The notes beneath the pieces were generated by a model, which saw only the letters and a list, made by a program, of their open reading frames with translations, did no database searches and had not been told where the DNA came from. The translations under genes and the position numbers were made by a program. Positions 1 to 11,800 of a DNA stretch of 64,000 bases are shown here, piece by piece. Source of the DNA: Neospora caninum Liverpool (lineage: Eukaryota; Apicomplexa; Conoidasida; Eucoccidiorida; Sarcocystidae); the NCBI RefSeq assembly GCF_000208865.1, contig NC_018394.1, positions 1,945,964 through 2,009,963 on the forward strand, in the 5' to 3' direction. Position 1 is the stretch's first letter; each line of letters begins with the position of its first letter.

Positions 1-311
1 TGTAAATGTCTGAGCAACCTATATGTGCACAAGTCTCCATATGCCAAGCATATTCAGTTCTACCTCTTCAGAGGTGAGGATCTAAACGTGCACTCCTGTG
101 ATTTGAATATTTGTGTGTTTTCCTGCACATCTCTCTGTCTATCCACGTAGATGTGCGTGCGAAAACCATGTCTACATGTAAATCAATATGTTAAAAACGT
201 GAAAGACAAAGGATATATGTAGATGTCGTTACACGTGCCACGCTCGTTCCGCATATCGCCCCGTGTAGACTGCGAGTTCGTGACCGTTCACATTTGCGGG
301 TGTTTTTTCAG

Positions 312-3300
312 AGTTCGACACTACTGGTTGCCACAGAAAGTTTGCATCACGAGCGATCCTCAGTTGATGGACGGGAACTACATTGCAGCGAGTGTACAGA
401 AGGCCGCGACTCTGCGGAAACACGACTTAGAACTTTGGTGAGCAAACGCCGCGTTGTCCGCGGCTCAGCACGCGCAAAGGAGATCACGAAGCTGCAGTTT
501 TTCGTGGAAGAAGTCTGAGGAAGATCGGAGAAAAGAATCAAGGCGAAGCAAGAGAGATCCCGAGAGAGAGGACAAGAGGCAATCAGATGCACAGAGCGAG
601 GAAGGAAACGAGAGAATCGAACTGAGAAAAAACTGAAGATGGACGAGACAGAGGGGAAGGCACACTAGTGAAAACAACGGTTAATTTGTCTCTTGTGTGA
701 CCACCCTGATGGGTGTGCTTGCGCAGAAGTGTCGTCTTTCCAAGTGTATATCTTCGGCCACAGTCGGGTGTAGTTTTGGCCATTTTTGCAATGCGTTAGA
801 GACGTAAGGACGCATGCTCGCACGCGTTTGTCTTTTTTTTAGCCACTGGGATTGTTTCGTCCTCTTCTACCAAACGTGGATGCGTGTTGTCTCTCCGCAG
901 GCACGGGTTCTCGAAACGCATCCTGGAACTAGCTGACTGTCTGACTCCACAACAGATGGGCTACATTTTCTGTCCTCTTCTACCAAACGTGGATGCGTGT
1001 TGTCTCTCCGCAGGCACGGGTTCTCGAAACGCATCCTGGAACTAGCTGACTGTCTGACGCCACAACAGATGGGCTACATTTTCTACGGGTGCGAATCGGA
1101 AGTGGGAAAGCTTCGTCTGACTCTCACAGTCTCGCAACCTTCGGCGCTCCACCCGTCTTCCAGCTTGGTGCCTGGCATCGATTTCTAGAGAGACATTTAG
1201 AGCTATATACATGTATATGTGTATATTCATCTATCTACGTGCGTATCCTTGTTCACATGCTGTTACATATATATATATATATATTTAAATAGAAATCGAC
1301 GTTTGCACTTTTTCTCTTCTGTCTCATTCTATATGTACATATATGCATAGATGATCGCATGCTGATCGATGCACATGTACCTATATATATATATATATAT
1401 ATATACCTATATATATACATATGTAGGAATCCATCTGTTTGGGTATGGGAGTAGGATAAAGGAAAATGTCTTTCATTTTGTTTCGCTGCTGTCTTACTCT
1501 GTTTTTCCTCCCCGCTCCGCCAGGACTCAGAGGGGGGCGTTTTCTCCGTGTTTTTCTGTTTTGTTTCGTGTTCAGCTACGGGAAGAGTTTGTTTCGCCAC
1601 GAAGAGCTGTACAGAGGCCTGTTGCCGTACGTTGTCGAAGCGCTTCCAGATTTTCACAGCCACGCCCTCATGACCGTCGCCTGGGCACTCGAGCGCGTGC
1701 GCGTCAACGACCGCGCTGTCGTCGCTCAGGTGAGAGAGGGAAAGGAGAAAGAAAGAGCGAGAGTAAGAAAGAGAGAGTAAGAAAGAGAGAGTAAGAAAGA
1801 GAAAGAGAGTGAGAGAAAGAGAAAGAAAGGGAGAGGGGACAGGAGAGAGAAAAAGGGAGAGAATGAAGGGAGAGAGCGACAAGTAGATATATATAGAGAG
1901 AATGGCACTGAAAGAAAATGGTGGAGACACAGAGACAGAGAATAACGAGGGAGGAATACGGAGAGACTCACAGGTGCGCACGCCTGCGCTCTCAGAAAGG
2001 AGCGTCGGTGTGCCTGATTTTGCTTTTTTCAGATTGCGGAGGAAGCGCTGGCAAAGAAGGATACGATGAGGCCTGCCGACTTTATTAAAATCGTCAACTG
2101 CGTTGCTCGGATGGTCAGCGAGGAGAGGAACTCGGAACTTCCACCAAACGCGAAAACCTCGAAACCAGAACAGACGACACTTGCAGGCCATCCATGAGAG
2201 GGACGCATCGTTGCCCGACAGCAAAATAACTCCGCGTTCACCTTCTCTCATTTGCTTTCTCCTTTTCCTTCTTCCCTCTCTTCTTTTTCCTTCTCCGCTC
2301 TCGTCTTTATCCACTCAGCGTCTCTCCTCTTTCTCCTGTTTCTCTCCTTTGTCTCTTTCCGCTCGTTGCCGTCGCTGCGTCCGGGTGTGAGCCGTGTGTG
2401 TCCGCTCGTTTCAGTTCCTCTCGCGTGTGCCTTTCCACCGCCTTTTCATCTCGCTTTTTCGCCCGTGTCTTCTTCCAGGGAGCGGCGCCTCCGTCGCTCG
2501 CTTCTGCGTTGTCTGAGGAATTGATGAGAGTCCTCGACGAGAAGTGCAGCGCTCTTCTTTTCCGCGGAGCGGTGGACCACGTGGCAGTGGCGAATCTCTA
2601 CTCGGATCCTCTTCGCCTCTACGTGCTTGAGCGCTTCACCAAGTAAACGTCGCCTCTTTCCTTCCGATCGCGTGAACTTCTGTGCATGCAGATTGGCGTG
2701 TGCATCTCTAAAACACGTTGAATTTCCTAGTCGATTTGTGGCATATTTCGTTATGTTTATATAGTGATATATTTGCATTTCGGTCTGCTCTGCGTGAACA
2801 GCCTTGTTGTGCGCCTACGGCCTTCTCCATTTCCTCTTGAGCGCTACACGTTAACAGTCCTGAATTTGCCTTTCTAACGACGTCTGCGTGGCTTCCCTAC
2901 CTCCCTTCCCTAGTTCCATGTCTAAGTTTACGCGCGCCTCTAGAACCGCCTCTGCAGCCGCTCTTGCCTCCTGTGTGTGTGTCGGGGTACAAGGGAGTCA
3001 AATACGGTAGATATGTCTACGGATGAAAAACGTTTCATTTTCCTTGAAAGAACAGAAACTGGCAGCACAGAGACAGCCGCCTCTCTCCAGAGAGATGTTT
3101 TGCGGTTTAGGGCGAGACATTGTGGCCAGTGGAGAAGCGCATTTCTCGGTGGATTGCCGACAAACCCTTTCGGTCGGAGAGTCGAGTTTTTTTGCGGGCG
3201 CTGTCTTTCTGCGTTCCTCCAGAACCGCCATGTGCTGTAGACCGATGCATTATCAGAAGGCGTTTCAGAGCGCTGTGGCGATCCGCGTTCTGCATCCGCA

Positions 3301-5984
3301 TGTATGGCAACAGCTATCGAAGGCGGTCCGGAATTTCTACATTCGCCTCAGGTAAAGACGGAAGAGAGGAACAACGACTTCTTGAAGATCTGGAGCTCGG
3401 CCAAAAAAGCTAAAACAAGAGGCGGAAAACGAAAGGCGACGCGTAAAGCAGAAGCGCGTGGCGAGAAGAAGAGCCGTGTTCTCGCTTGCGCCGAGTGTTT
3501 TCCATTCTCACCGGTGGATGTGCCGAAGGACAGCGCGCGGTTCACACTTTGAGAAACACCAAAAACACGCACAGACACAATCTCCTTTTTGAGGCTGCGC
3601 GCAACATATGTATATACATGTCCGTGGATTTATATGTTTATTTATACATACCTATATATATGTATACATGTCTATTTATGTATATATATGCATATATGTA
3701 TTATATATATATATATATATATATATACGTCTATACGTATATATATTATATATGGATGAGGATTGTTCTCAAGGAGAGAACGGCGGGAGAAGAGCGCAAA
3801 AGCGAGCCTTGCGCAGAGATGGAGAGTCGAGACATTCGGGATCGGCGTGAGGAAGAACAGGTTTTGTGGGTTGGTGTGTTTTTTTGCATGCAGTCTTCGG
3901 CGAATTCCGCAAAGAGCTCGACGGCCATCGCCACTTCACTGGGATGTCTCAAACGCCTTGGCAAAACTCGGCGTTTTTCATCGAAACACCTTCCAGTGCG
4001 TTGTCCCTCGAATCGCGAAGAATGATGTGGCAGATGCAGAGCTCTCTGCGTGCGAGGCTGCACGGGAAGACCATGACAAACCGCCGCCGCGATAGCGTCC
4101 CCCGCGAGGCTTTCTGCTCAGACGATGTTACTCGTCTGTCGCTCTTTGGCACACGTCTTCTCGCCGTTCTTTCTCAAAAAACTCACATTTCGTGGAAAGA
4201 ATCGCCTTCTCTGGAGTATCTAGTTACCGCGTTTTTTGGCACGTATTTCCATGGATTCCTGCCAAGATGCAGAGATACACGCACACATTTTCATTCGTGT
4301 GTATTTACTGCATGTCGTTGACGTACCGTTGCACGCAGCATGTGGGTACATTTATTCGTATTTGACGCGCGTGCAGTCAGTCGACGATGCATGCACATGC
4401 GAATCCACGTGGTGTAGCTACACTGGAAAGTGGCGTGAGAGAGGTCGTGGTGTCGAGGGGACCTGCAGAAGAGTTTTTCCCCTCGCGATCAACTATTGGC
4501 GCAACGGAGAAAGGGATAGTGGGATCTGTGAATCTCTGTCTGGAGACCCGACTTTTCGACACCGACGCAGGTCTGGATACGTACGTGTGTGTCTGCCTGC
4601 TAACCCTAACCCCGCCCCGCCATATATATATATATATATGGATACATTTGTGTATGTGCATATATATATATATGTATGTATATATATATATATATATGTA
4701 TATACATTTGTATGTGTTTGTGGCATATTTGACGAGCCTGCTTTGGTTTGGTTTGAAAGAGAGATCGCCAAGTGTGCTTGATACGTTCAGTTGGGGCTGC
4801 TTTTGGATCGACATTGGAGAAATCGACGATCGACGCCAGTGCTGGTTCGTGGATGGCCCGTCCGATTTTTACTCTTCGACAAACGAATATACAGAGGCAA
4901 ACAAATTGCAGCATCGGTGAGTTCTCTTTTCTCTTTTCCTGTAGTTCTCGTATTTATCTTTCTCGTTAGATACCCTCTCACCTATTCTTCTTTCTTCCCC
5001 TGTCCGTTAACCTCCCCTCTCCCTATTTGTTTCGTTATCGTTTGTGTGTTTCTTCTTTTTCAGCCGTGACTCGGTGTGTCTTTCTTTTCGCGCGCGGTGT
5101 CCTACGTCGTTCTTTTCAGTTCTCGTCCTGCGCTTTCCTTTTCCGTTTCTCTCCGTCTTTTCAACTGCGGTATTTGCCGCTTTTTTCACTCTTTCCTTGC
5201 TTCCGTGTTGGTCTTCCGTTCGTCCAGAATCCTCTCGGAGCTAGGGTGGAGTATTCGCCGAGTTCGCTGGAACGACTGGGTCCATTTGGGGACCGACATG
5301 AGCGCCAAAGTCGAGTTTCTGAGGTAACGCAGATTTGTTCTTTCGCTTCTCTTCTGATCTGCTGCGTTTCATTTTTCGCCTCTTTCGTTGATTCCGCTTC
5401 TTCTCGGTGTCGACGTGCCAATACTCTCTTGAGTCTTTTTCTGGTTGTCTCTTTGCGTTCATCTCCTCTCGCTATCGCCTACTTGTCTTGCGCTCGTGGA
5501 ATGCTTTTTTGTCTCTCCCGCGCGCTTTCGCATTGTCTTCCTCGGCTTTTTGTCTTTCTCGTGCTTCTCTTCGTGGACATGCATCACGTTTCTCCCTCTC
5601 TCACTGGATCTCTTCTGTTCTCTGTGTGTCTCTGGATCTTTGGTTCTTATGCGATTCGTCCTCCGTGCTCTGTTGCTCGACTCTACCCACATCGTCCACT
5701 CTCTCCTTCTCTTCCGCCTTTCTGCGCAGTCCTTTTCCACTTTCACTTCGTTTCGGCGCGTATCTTTCTTCTCTCCACAACTTTCGTTTCTCAATATTTC
5801 CTTTTTTCTTCTCAGAAAGCTCCGAGAACGCCCGCCGTGGCCCTCAATTTTGACAGACGGACCGAGATGCAGTCGCCAGGAGATGCTGGCGAGTTTGAAG
5901 AGTGCACGAGATGTGCAGAGAATATTAAAAGAAAGAAGAGAACGAAACCGGCAGCCTCACTCTCTCGTGATGAACCTCGGGTGA
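312..5984 (+). CDS. RAP-domain protein, 3' part (5' end outside window)
   Basis: Exons I infer: 312-437, 1014-1088, 1576-1729, 2033-2113, 2479-2642, 3091-3351, 3894-3995, 4791-4916, 5228-5323 and 5816-5984. All phases agree and give about 450 residues, ending at TGA. The first exon starts inside a codon after a pyrimidine tract and AG, so the start codon lies upstream of the window. The N-terminal two thirds read as paired helices of the FASTK/heptatricopeptide type (GFSKRILELADCLTP, then YGKSLFRHEELYRGLLPYV). The C-terminus is a RAP domain: FWIDIG, CWFVDGPSDFY, then ILSELGWSIRRVRWNDW and AKVEFLR. Proteins of this family act on organelle RNA, usually mitochondrial, and in apicomplexans they form an expanded set. 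Target and organelle are inferred only. The 2113 donor (ATG|GTCAGC) and the 2642 donor are the weakest joins. Exon 2 lies in a 113-bp tandem duplication described separately. Confidence 0.85.
859..1084 (+). repeat. 113-bp tandem duplication of splice acceptor plus exon
   Basis: Bases 859-971 and 972-1084 are the same 113-bp unit with one difference (T at 946, G at 1059). The unit holds the intron pyrimidine stretch, the acceptor CCGCAG and most of RAP-gene exon 2. Only the second copy continues into a usable donor (CGG|GTGCGA after 1088). The first copy lacks that donor, so it looks like a pseudo-exon. Using the first acceptor and reading through shifts the frame and meets TAG inside copy 2. 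Confidence 0.95.
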
Positions 5985-8850
5985 TCTCGCGTGTCGTCTC
6001 CTCGCTTTTTTTTTGTCCACCTCTTCGGGGTCGCCTCATTCTCTCTCCTCCCGGGTGTCTCTTTGTCCCTTCGCTTTTGTCGCTGTGCCTCTCCGTTTGT
6101 GGCAGTGGCTGTCAGTCCTGTCACCTCTTTTCCCTCTGACAGAGTCCTCGCCTTTTCCTCTCCACTTCTCGACGCAGTTTCTCCCTCGTCTGTGGGGTCG
6201 TCTTCACTCCCTTTTAATCTCGTTTCTGTCCTGGATGGTTCACCTCCACGTGTGGTGGACGATTCGTGCTTGTGAGTTAGGAACGTGGAATCAAAAAGCA
6301 CTTAAAACGGGAAAGAAAATTCTCTTTCACCTTTTCCATCTCCTCGCTCTCCTCCAAATGTGTCTCTCGCCTTGACAAACAAACCATCTTCGCATTATCA
6401 GGCTCTTGCTATCCTTTTTTCCTCTTTTCTTCGTCGGCCTCCGTAAAGAGAAGTATCCACCTAGCTCCCAAAACCCATCCTCAACACCCCCCGGCTATCC
6501 ACTTGCATATAAACATGTGTAGTTGTACATATATATATACATATATATCAAGGAATAAATGCATGCATATTTAGTTATAGGAACACGGAAACTGTGCTTT
6601 TCGTGTTCTATGAGGAGAAAGAGAAGCGCGTTTTGCATTTTTAGCAACCCACCTTCTCTGTCATTTGAATCCTTTTGAGGGTAGTTCGGATATTTGCACG
6701 ACATTCGGGGAATGAATTCGTCCCCTTGTTTCCGCTTTCCGATCTGCTTACGAGGGCCACAACCATCTTGTCCCTGTCCTCGCCTTTTGTTTCTCGGATT
6801 TCCCCGTTTTCTCTTTCTCCTTTCTGGTGTCTCGAATCGCCGTGCTGCTCTCGACGCGCTATGCACGACTTCGGCCACACTTTCGCTCTAAACATCTCTC
6901 AGTTTTCCTCGCGTTCTGCTTTTTGTTCCGGTTACGGCGTTCGAGCCAGCTCGCTCGTATTTAGAGTGTAACGTCTGGTAGGCAAAGGAAAATCCGTCCA
7001 TGAAATGATGCTTTTCATCCTTTTTACCTCCCGTGCGAGACGAGGCTCGATTAACTGCACACACTGAAGCACTTCCTGCCGTATATATGCTGGGGATTCT
7101 CCTTTCGACGTGTCTCCGCAAATTTTGTGGAGAATGCGATTTATCACGCGCTTGTCTCCTTTTTGCCGGAACACCAGGGACGCCTCCACCCCTATCTGGC
7201 TGCTTTGCGTCAAAAATGCACACGCAGAGAACGGGGGCCGATAAAAACCTGTTAAGGGACACAACTGCTCTAAGAGTTCCAGCAAGCAGCTGCAGATCTA
7301 CGTACAGATATGCACATACACATACAAACATATGCACATATATAGCAGCAATTTTATATATATATATATATATATCGATGTTTGTCCAGTCCTGTGGCAG
7401 CGTGGCCGTTGCCAGCGTGGCTAGACTGCGCGTCATCGTTCTCGTTTACCGCAACAATCTCGCTCAAACGCACAACAACTGGAGGCACAGGTAAGCAAAA
7501 AGTAGAGCGAATGTGCGTAGAGATACACGAACACACCCTTATCTTGATACCTACACATACCTTTCGGCTTTTTCTGGCCTTCAACAAAGGTTCTTCTTTT
7601 GCGTGCCGTCGTCGATACACGCATCCATGTCAACATCGTGTATTCGCGTATACCTCAAACGCTTGTAATTCCCCTAAGCATAGGCATATCACATTTGTAG
7701 AGATCAATACTAAAACAGATATATTCTTGTGGATACAGATATACATGAACAAATGGCCATGTGTATTTGCTTATCATGATGTTGAGGTTGAGAGGGTCAA
7801 ATTTATCAGGCATTTACGCCGCTGTTTGCACGGTGCAGAACAGCGTGTGTGTTTTTCCCCCCCCCCCCCCCCCCGTTGTCGCCCTTTTTCGGGGTCTTGT
7901 CGCCGCGCAGTGCATGCAGTGGCAAAAAAAACCAAACAGCCCTCGCGTCTCGCTCGCGCTCACTGTCTCTTCGTGTGCAGTTTTGCAGAAAAGGATCCTT
8001 TTTTCACGGGCCGTTTCCTTCGCGAAACTCCCCCTTTAACTGAAACCTGCCTCAGTGTCCTCGCCCAAATCCAGGTGTACATACACTGCACACCTGCGCC
8101 CTCCTCTGCTCGCCGCCAGGGAGATCGAGGGGGGTGAGACACATCATTCTCTCCGTGTTTCTCGGGACTTTCCAGGAAGCTGTCTCTTTCATGCTTCTCT
8201 CACTTCCTCTGTGTAATTCTGCAAATTTCTGGCGGCTACTTTTCCGTGCCTCTTTCCCTCGACTTGTGCCTCAAACCCCCCACTCGCGCCGCGTCGCTCC
8301 GCGGTGTGTCCTGCGGAGCTCCTCGTGTCTCTCTGCCCGCCGGGAAAAGCAGCACACCGGTTTTCGCTTCGAAAACGGCAGGGACCTGGCGCCCCGGAGA
8401 GTCTCCTCTCTTTCCTTCCGAGAAACGCGAGGGCGAAGAGCGTCTTTGTATCCTCTCTTCATGCGTCGAAACACGGAGACGTGGCACATCTTGACTCGGG
8501 CATCTTCGACAACGCGAGGCTGCTTGAGAATCGGCATCGCTCTTCTCCAGTAATTCTTCCGCGTTTTTTTCGCTCTTCGTTTTGAGGCTTTCGAAGGTTT
8601 CAGAAACTCAAGAGAGCCGTGCACACTTAATGGGCGTCAGACGAGCGCTCTCTCTCCCCGCCTTCCTCTTTTTTCATTTTTCTCTGCAGTCCCCGCTGCT
8701 CCCCGGAAGTTGCCCCCCCGTTCTGTGTCGAGAGACGGGAGACACACAGCAGGGAAAGAAGAGCCAAAGCGCCTGCGCTGTCCTACTGTTTTCTGGCATC
8801 TCTGTCTCTGTGCGAACCGGAAAAAACGGAGGAAAGGAGACAACGGAGAC
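5985..8850. other. intergenic region between RAP gene and primase
   Basis: It holds the 3' UTR of the RAP gene and the promoter and 5' leader of the primase gene. I see (TA) runs near 6528-6548 and 7355-7376 and a run of 17 to 18 C near 7857. From about 8140 to 8850 the + strand is pyrimidine-rich, as in leaders of this genome. Open frames here, for example 7382-8137 and 6932-7285 on the other strand, show no family signal and are not flanked by convincing splice sites. Confidence 0.6.
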
Positions 8851-11800
8851 ATGGTGCAGCAGGCAGACGCCCCTCTCCCTCATGACGCCTCCGTGGCGGA
8901 TAAGGACCTTCTCTTCTACTATGGTGAGTTAGAATGTGGAGAGAGAACGCACGCTCCTCTCGCTTTTCTCGAGGCGACTTTTCTGCATTTTTTGGCCTGT
9001 CCTTGGCCGTGACTGCTTCCGATCTCCTTTCTTTCACGCCCTCTTTAACCCCGCTTGCCTGTTTCCCGTGCTGTTGTTTCCTTTTCTCTCTTCCACCGCT
9101 CTCTCCTCCCTGTCCCTCTCACTGTGTGCCTGTGGTCTCTTCTCTGTCAATGGATTCCGCGCCTTCCTCCTCTTGTCTTGGTTCGGGTTCTCTCCCGTTT
9201 CATCAAAGCCGCTTCAGCCGTCTTTCTTCGTTTCCGAGTTCCTCTTCTCTCTGGACGTTCACTGCTTCTCATCCAGCTTTCGTGTCTCCGTTGTTTCCGG
9301 TCGTCGTCTCGCCGTCTTCGGTTCCGCCTCTGCGTCCCCCCAAAGGTGGCTGCTGTGGGTATATACCGCTCTCCCTGGCACTCGCTCTTCTTCTCTTGTT
9401 CGTCTTTCGGTCTGTCGCCGCTGCTTTTTAGAGCGCGCCTGTCTTCTTCCTGCCTTTCGTAGTCTCTCAAAGCAAAACCCTCATCCTCTCTGTCATCTCT
9501 CGTCTTCTGCATGTGCCGCCGGTTCCTGTCATCTTCTCCGCAGCGTTTTCTTCTCTGTTCCTTTTCGCCCGTGTGCTATCCCTCGCTCCCCTTTTCCGCG
9601 CTGTCATTCGGACTTCTTCGGGTGTATGTACACTCCGTGCAGACAAGCTGTTTCCGTTTGGCGAGCTGTCTAAATGGCTAACCTACAAGAATTCTCCTCA
9701 CCTCCCAGAGAGCGAGGCGAACGACCCGCTCTTCTTCGCCAAGAGAGAAGTTTGCTTCACCTGTCGGAAGCCTGGCGGCGTCGACAATGCAGACGAATTC
9801 TTCCTTAGATGGCAGGTCCGTGGTGTACATACAGCCCCCGAAGAAACGAAAGCAAAGGCGGGCACGGATGAAAAACCGAACCGCTCGCTCGCTTTTCCCT
9901 TGTGTGCTCTATGCCACAGTTGCGGGCTGGACGCTTTCGGAGAACGAGCAAGGAGCAGGAAAGAAACGCAGTGTTTCTGTGTTTCGTGCAAACCGGGTTT
10001 CGTCGCCCCCCTTCAGTCCCGAGTCAGCCTCTACTGCCTCTACTATCGTCGCTCAAGGTCTCCTCTTTGCCTGTTTTCTGCATTCAGTCTTTCAGGACCG
10101 TCGAGGAGATGAAAGAGAGACTGAAAGATATGTCTTCACTCGTCTGCTTCAAATTCGATTTCGGAGCTGTCTACTCCCTCCCCGTCTCGGAAAAAGATTC
10201 TTTCCACACAGCATTCAAACCCGAACAGAAGGTGAGCTAGTAATTTTCCCCCGTCTTTTTTCCCGTCTTTTCGTCTTTTTCTCCTTCCGTTTCCTCTGGT
10301 TCTTCTTTCTTTTTGGTCTCCGTTCTTTTCCTCGTGTTCTTTCTGTTCCTCTCCGCGCCGCTGCGTTATCCCCCTGCTCCTTCATGTAGCACTTCACGGT
10401 TTCACTTTCTCGGCCTCGTGGTCTTCTGGTCCTCTTTCCGTTCTCTCGTCCTATATGTGTCGGAAGACTTTCAAGGCACATTCTCCACTTTTCCTCTGCG
10501 AGACCTCTCGCCCGCCTTCTTCGATCGTCGCTGCTCCATAGTTCCGATATCTGAAAATTCGTCACTGGAGACGTAAATGTCTGAGGCTGAGGCTGCAGCT
10601 GCTCGTCTTTTTCATCTTCTTCCTTTCTCACTTCCGTTTCTTCTTTCTCTCGTTCGGGACTGCCTTGTTGGGCATCGAAGAGAGAAACAGGAACGCCCAG
10701 ACCGTCCGCCACGTCACAGGAAGGCCATCTACATCACGGCGAACCTTTTGGTTTCTCGTTTTCACGTAACCTGCCAGAAATGGCGAGTCGAATGAGAGAA
10801 GGCAGATCGTTTACACGAAAAAAAGTGCGTTTTTATTTGACAGGAACTCGTCTTCGATATTGATATGAACGACTACGATGACATTCGGACGTGCTGCACA
10901 GACAAACGCGTTTGCCAAAAGTGCTGGTGAGGTTCAAAGAGAAGGCACGAAAAAAGGCGACCGGGCCGAACATTCGCAATCATCAGAAAATGTCGAGGCG
11001 AGACAAACGCAACAGTCACATGCAGACTCGTGTATACATCTGTCACTTAAATTTGATATATATATATATATATATGTATATTTGTAGAGTTAAGTGTAGA
11101 TGTGCCGTCGTAACTATGTAAGCCACAAGGATACTCTCCACACGCATAACTTTACATATATGGAGCTAGGCAGCTATGACAGACCTCGTGTTTTGGGTCT
11201 TTTCTTTGCTTCTTTTGCTTCCGAAATCCGTCGCTCCTCTTTGCACCGTCGTTGTCTTCCTCGCCCTTGGAACATGCGCCTGGGTAGGCAGCGCTCCTGC
11301 GTTCCGTCTGTCACTTCATCTTCTTCCACGTGTTTCATTTTTCCCTTTTCTGTTTCTTTTGTGTTTTTCAGGGCCTTTCTGGAAGTCGCGATGTCCCTGC
11401 TTGACTCGGCGCTCCGCGAGGATTTTGGATTCGAAAATATTCTCTGGGTTTACTCTGGGCGCAGAGGCGTTCACTGCTGGGTACGGTGCCAGGAGAGGAA
11501 GAGCCGAGCGCGAAGAAGCGCGAAGCAAGTTGTTTCGCACGGAGAGATTGGCTGTCCTCTTCTTTTCACGACTCAGGGCGTGCAATACCGATCAGATACC
11601 AAAACTGAAAAGCTAGCCACGCTGTTGGACATTATAAAAAGGAATTCGGTTTCCACAAACGACCGGTTCCGAGGAGATACCAGATGGACATTCTGGTGCA
11701 GGTGGTGCGTGCGTCTGTTTTTCCTCGATCCAAGTTCGATGGTGTGATGGGGTGGTCTCGAGAACACAAAAAGGAGGAATTCCCGCAGTTCAGAAGTCTG

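Noticed and set aside
1253..2314. 353-codon open frame on the - strand
   Set aside because: It is the antisense of RAP introns and exons; its sequence is Ser/Leu and Tyr/Ile runs from GAGA and TA repeats, and the + strand exons explain the region.
4601..4616. CTAACCCTAACCCC, telomere-like
   Set aside because: Only two units inside an intron; too short for an interstitial telomere tract.
7857..7874. Poly-C run
   Set aside because: A simple homopolymer in intergenic DNA, as also near 19183-19207; no structure around it suggests a function.
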